Source: an uncultured Collinsella sp. (GTDB lineage: Bacteria; Actinomycetota; Coriobacteriia; Coriobacteriales; Coriobacteriaceae). Taken from it: DNA of 7,441 nucleotides. The stretch lies in the NCBI GenBank assembly GCA_900549355.1, contig UROA01000095.1, forward strand, positions 1 to 7,441, given 5' to 3'. The translations under genes were made by a program, and so were the position numbers. Of this stretch, positions 4,915 through 7,441 are shown in pieces; the stretch's first letter is position 1; each line of letters begins with the position of its first letter. The notes beneath the pieces were generated by a model, which had not been told where the DNA came from, ran no database searches, and saw nothing but the letters and a program-made list of their open reading frames with translations.

Positions 4915-5574
4915 ATGAGTCTCTCCGAGCTCTGGTCGCTCTATGGCCAGAACTATATCGACGCGCTGCTAGCAACCTGGGGCATGACGCTTGAGTCGTT
5001 TGCTATCGCCATGGTACTGGCCGTCGCCGTCACCGTGATGCGCGTGTCGCCGCTCAAGCCGCTGCGCGTCTTTGGCGACCTGTATGTCCAGGTCTTCCGT
5101 AACATCCCCGGCATCGCGCTGCTCATCATCGTCGTCTACGCACTGCCGCCGCTCAAGGTCGTCCTGCCCTACCGCACCTGCGTTATCGTCGCCACGGTCC
5201 TTTTGGGCTCGGCCTTTGGCTCCGAAAACTTTATGAGCGGCATCAACACCGTCGGCGTCGGTCAGGTCGAAGCCGCCCGCTCGCTGGGCATGAGCTTTAA
5301 CCGTATCCTCGCCAAGATCGTGATTCCGCAGGCACTGCGCTCAAGCGTATTGCCCATGACCAACCTCTTTATCGCCGTCATGCTCACCACCGCGCTCGGC
5401 AGTCAGGTGCCGCTTAAACCGCAGGAGCTCACCGGCGTGGTGAGCTATATCAACACGCGCTCGCTCGGTGGCGTCGCCGCGTTCTTTATCTCGGCGCTCG
5501 GCTACCTGGGCACGGCCTTTGTGGTGAGCCACATTGGCAACTACATCGATAAGAAGGTGAGGATCCTCCGATGA
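4915..5574 (+). CDS. Polar amino-acid ABC transporter permease, GluC/HisM-type
   Basis: This 219-residue integral membrane protein is one half of the importer channel. It has about five hydrophobic segments (roughly 22-42, 62-82, 87-104, 143-163 and 186-206). VFRNIPGIALLI (60-71) matches the FRGTP-like motif of the His/Glu/Gln/Arg/opine permease family. The cytoplasmic EAA coupling loop is at 115-141 (GVGQVEAARSLGMSFNRILAKIVIPQALR), with the EAA..LG core at 119-125, and docks onto the ATPase. Length fits the family. AGGAGGT (4904-4910) is 4 nt before the start. The stop overlaps the next permease start (ATGA), so the two subunits are probably translationally coupled and form a heterodimer. 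Substrate range follows the binding protein. Confidence 0.93.
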   Translation: MSLSELWSLYGQNYIDALLATWGMTLESFAIAMVLAVAVTVMRVSPLKPLRVFGDLYVQVFRNIPGIALLIIVVYALPPLKVVLPYRTCVIVATVLLGSAFGSENFMSGINTVGVGQVEAARSLGMSFNRILAKIVIPQALRSSVLPMTNLFIAVMLTTALGSQVPLKPQELTGVVSYINTRSLGGVAAFFISALGYLGTAFVVSHIGNYIDKKVRILR

Positions 5575-6404
5575 GCAAGCACTCCTCCCCTGCGCTTACC
5601 ATGCGCGATGCGCTCTACGAGGCTCCCGGCCCCAAGATGCGCGCCAAGATTCGCATCGGCACCGCCATCTCGCTTGTTGCCGTCGCCGCGCTCGCCGTCC
5701 TGGCACTGCAGCGCTTTTATGTGACCGGCCAGCTTTCGGTCCACTATTGGTATTTCTTTACGCACCTCACCACCTGGAAGTTCTTGCTAGCCGGCTTTGA
5801 GGGCACCGTTAAAGTCGCACTCACCGCTGGCGCCATCGCGCTGGTGCTGGGCTTAGCCCTTATGCTCGGCCGCACGAGCGATATTAAGCCGCTGCAGCTG
5901 GTCTGCCGCGTGCTCACCGATTTCTTCCGCGGTGTGCCGAGTCTGCTGTTCATCTACTTCTTCTTTTTGGTGCTGCCTCAGTACAAGATTGCGCTGCCGT
6001 CGTTTTGGATGCTCACGCTCCCCGTCGCGCTCGCTGCAGCCGGCGTGCTTGCCGAGATCTTCCGTGCCGGCGTCAACGCCGTGCCGCGTGGCCAGGTCGA
6101 GGCGGCCCAGGCGCTCGGTCTCTCCAAGGCTAAAATCACCTTTAAAATCGTGTTGCCGCAGGCGATTCGGTTTATCATTCCGTCCTTGATTTCGCAGCTT
6201 GTGGTCGTAGTCAAAGACACCACCGTCGCCTATGTGGTGAGCTACCCCGACCTCATGCAAAATGCCCGCGTGCTCATTACCAACTACGACGCTCTCGTGT
6301 CGGTCTACCTGGTGATCGCGGTCATCTACATCCTCATCAACGTCGCGATTAACAAGGCCGCTGTCTATGTTTCGCACAAAACCGGCGCGACCATCATCCG
6401 CTAA
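5571..6404 (+). CDS. Polar amino-acid ABC transporter permease, GluD-type
   Basis: This 277-residue protein is the second permease subunit, longer at the N-terminus than its partner. A cytosolic head with basic residues (1-28) precedes a first membrane helix (29-47), and then the BPD_transp_1 core begins near 74. Visible motifs are TDFFRGVPSLLFIYF (116-130), the EAA loop GQVEAAQALGLSKAKITFKIVLPQAIR (174-200) with the EAA..LG core at 177-183, and VVVVKDTTVAYVV (211-223), which matches the KDTSL segment of this family. The start overlaps the upstream stop by 4 nt; GAGGA within AAGGTGAGGATCC upstream can serve as ribosome binding site. It resembles actinobacterial GluD, which also pairs with a shorter GluC. 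It is followed 36 nt later by the ATPase. Confidence 0.93.
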   Translation: MSKHSSPALTMRDALYEAPGPKMRAKIRIGTAISLVAVAALAVLALQRFYVTGQLSVHYWYFFTHLTTWKFLLAGFEGTVKVALTAGAIALVLGLALMLGRTSDIKPLQLVCRVLTDFFRGVPSLLFIYFFFLVLPQYKIALPSFWMLTLPVALAAAGVLAEIFRAGVNAVPRGQVEAAQALGLSKAKITFKIVLPQAIRFIIPSLISQLVVVVKDTTVAYVVSYPDLMQNARVLITNYDALVSVYLVIAVIYILINVAINKAAVYVSHKTGATIIR

Positions 6405-6440
6405 CGCTTTACCATTTCGAGTCATAAGGAGCCGAGCACC

Positions 6441-7205
<765 letters not shown>

Positions 7206-7256
7206 CCAGACCGCCCACCCGCCAGCCATGCCCATCCAAACTCGAAAGCTACACCT

Positions 7257-7441
7257 ATGATCGGAACTCGCACTTCATCGTCCTACACCCCGCATGTCGA
7301 CGTCGCCCCCGCCGACCGTCCGCTCATCCTCGTCGCGCCGCGCTGGGAAGAGGCAGAGCCGTTTTTAACCGAGATGCTCTCCCCCAACGAGGAAATCGCA
7401 AGTGTCTTTGTCGATGCCATCCTTGCCGCCGGCGGCCTGCC
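7257..7441 (+). CDS. Peptidase C26 / gamma-glutamyl-GABA hydrolase-like protein (N-terminus only)
   Basis: An open frame starts at the ATG at 7257 and runs off the right edge (61 complete codons). After a variable head of about 20 residues it reads RPLILVAPRWEE, and near the edge VFVDAILAAGGLP. These fit the first strand and first helix of class I amidotransferase-like gamma-glutamyl hydrolases (PuuD/peptidase C26), which begin RPxIGITP... and continue to Y..AI..AGG.P. The catalytic Cys and His would lie beyond the window. Such enzymes cleave gamma-glutamyl amides and release glutamate, which would fit its position 51 nt after a glutamate-type importer. There is no in-frame start further upstream because a TAA (the ATPase stop) intervenes, and no good Shine-Dalgarno precedes it. 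The coding call is fairly safe; the family call is moderate. Confidence 0.6.
   Translation, partial: MIGTRTSSSYTPHVDVAPADRPLILVAPRWEEAEPFLTEMLSPNEEIASVFVDAILAAGGL

Noticed and set aside
7228..7260. Ten-codon frame from ATG 7228 ending in TGA that overlaps the ATG at 7257
   Set aside because: It could act as a coupling leader peptide, but it has no ribosome binding site and such short frames are common by chance. It is not supported as a gene.

Overview
The window looks like a chromosomal segment of a GC-rich Gram-positive gut actinobacterium of the Coriobacteriia, most likely close to Collinsella. This rests on GC-rich coding DNA, strong AGGAGG-type ribosome binding sites, a twin-arginine-like lipoprotein signal on the solute-binding protein, and a GluBCD/GluA-like transporter. 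The genus is an inference; no rRNA or other marker gene is present.

Layout. On the minus strand (about 1-1313) a compact two-gene unit encodes an HD-domain phosphohydrolase, followed 3 nt later by a CmpB/DUF1113-type multi-spanning membrane protein that runs off the left edge. A 228-nt divergent intergenic region with several perfect or near-perfect palindromes separates it from a plus-strand gene of the 1-deoxy-D-xylulose-5-phosphate synthase (DXS) family (1542-3323). This DXS belongs to a short, divergent subtype: the thiamine diphosphate site is intact, but two residues that normally hold glyceraldehyde 3-phosphate are replaced. A clear intrinsic terminator follows.

Between that terminator and the next gene lies a 457-nt non-coding region holding the most striking structure in the window. 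It is a regular array of three 55-nt inverted-repeat elements, 80-81 nt apart, built from six copies of an invariant 10-mer (ATCTGTAACA) in alternating orientation. Within each element the two copies are always exactly 35 bp apart. After the array come a second imperfect hairpin, a small inverted repeat and a good sigma-70-type promoter.

That promoter drives a polar amino-acid ABC importer operon: a solute-binding lipoprotein (3781-4776), an attenuator-like hairpin, two permeases whose reading frames overlap by 4 nt (4915-5574 and 5571-6404), and the ATPase (6441-7205). The gene order resembles GluB-GluC-GluD-GluA glutamate uptake systems with the ATPase moved to the end. No terminator follows the ATPase. 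The next reading frame (from 7257, cut by the right edge) looks like the start of a peptidase C26 / gamma-glutamyl-GABA hydrolase-type enzyme, so uptake and processing of a glutamate-related compound may be linked in one operon.
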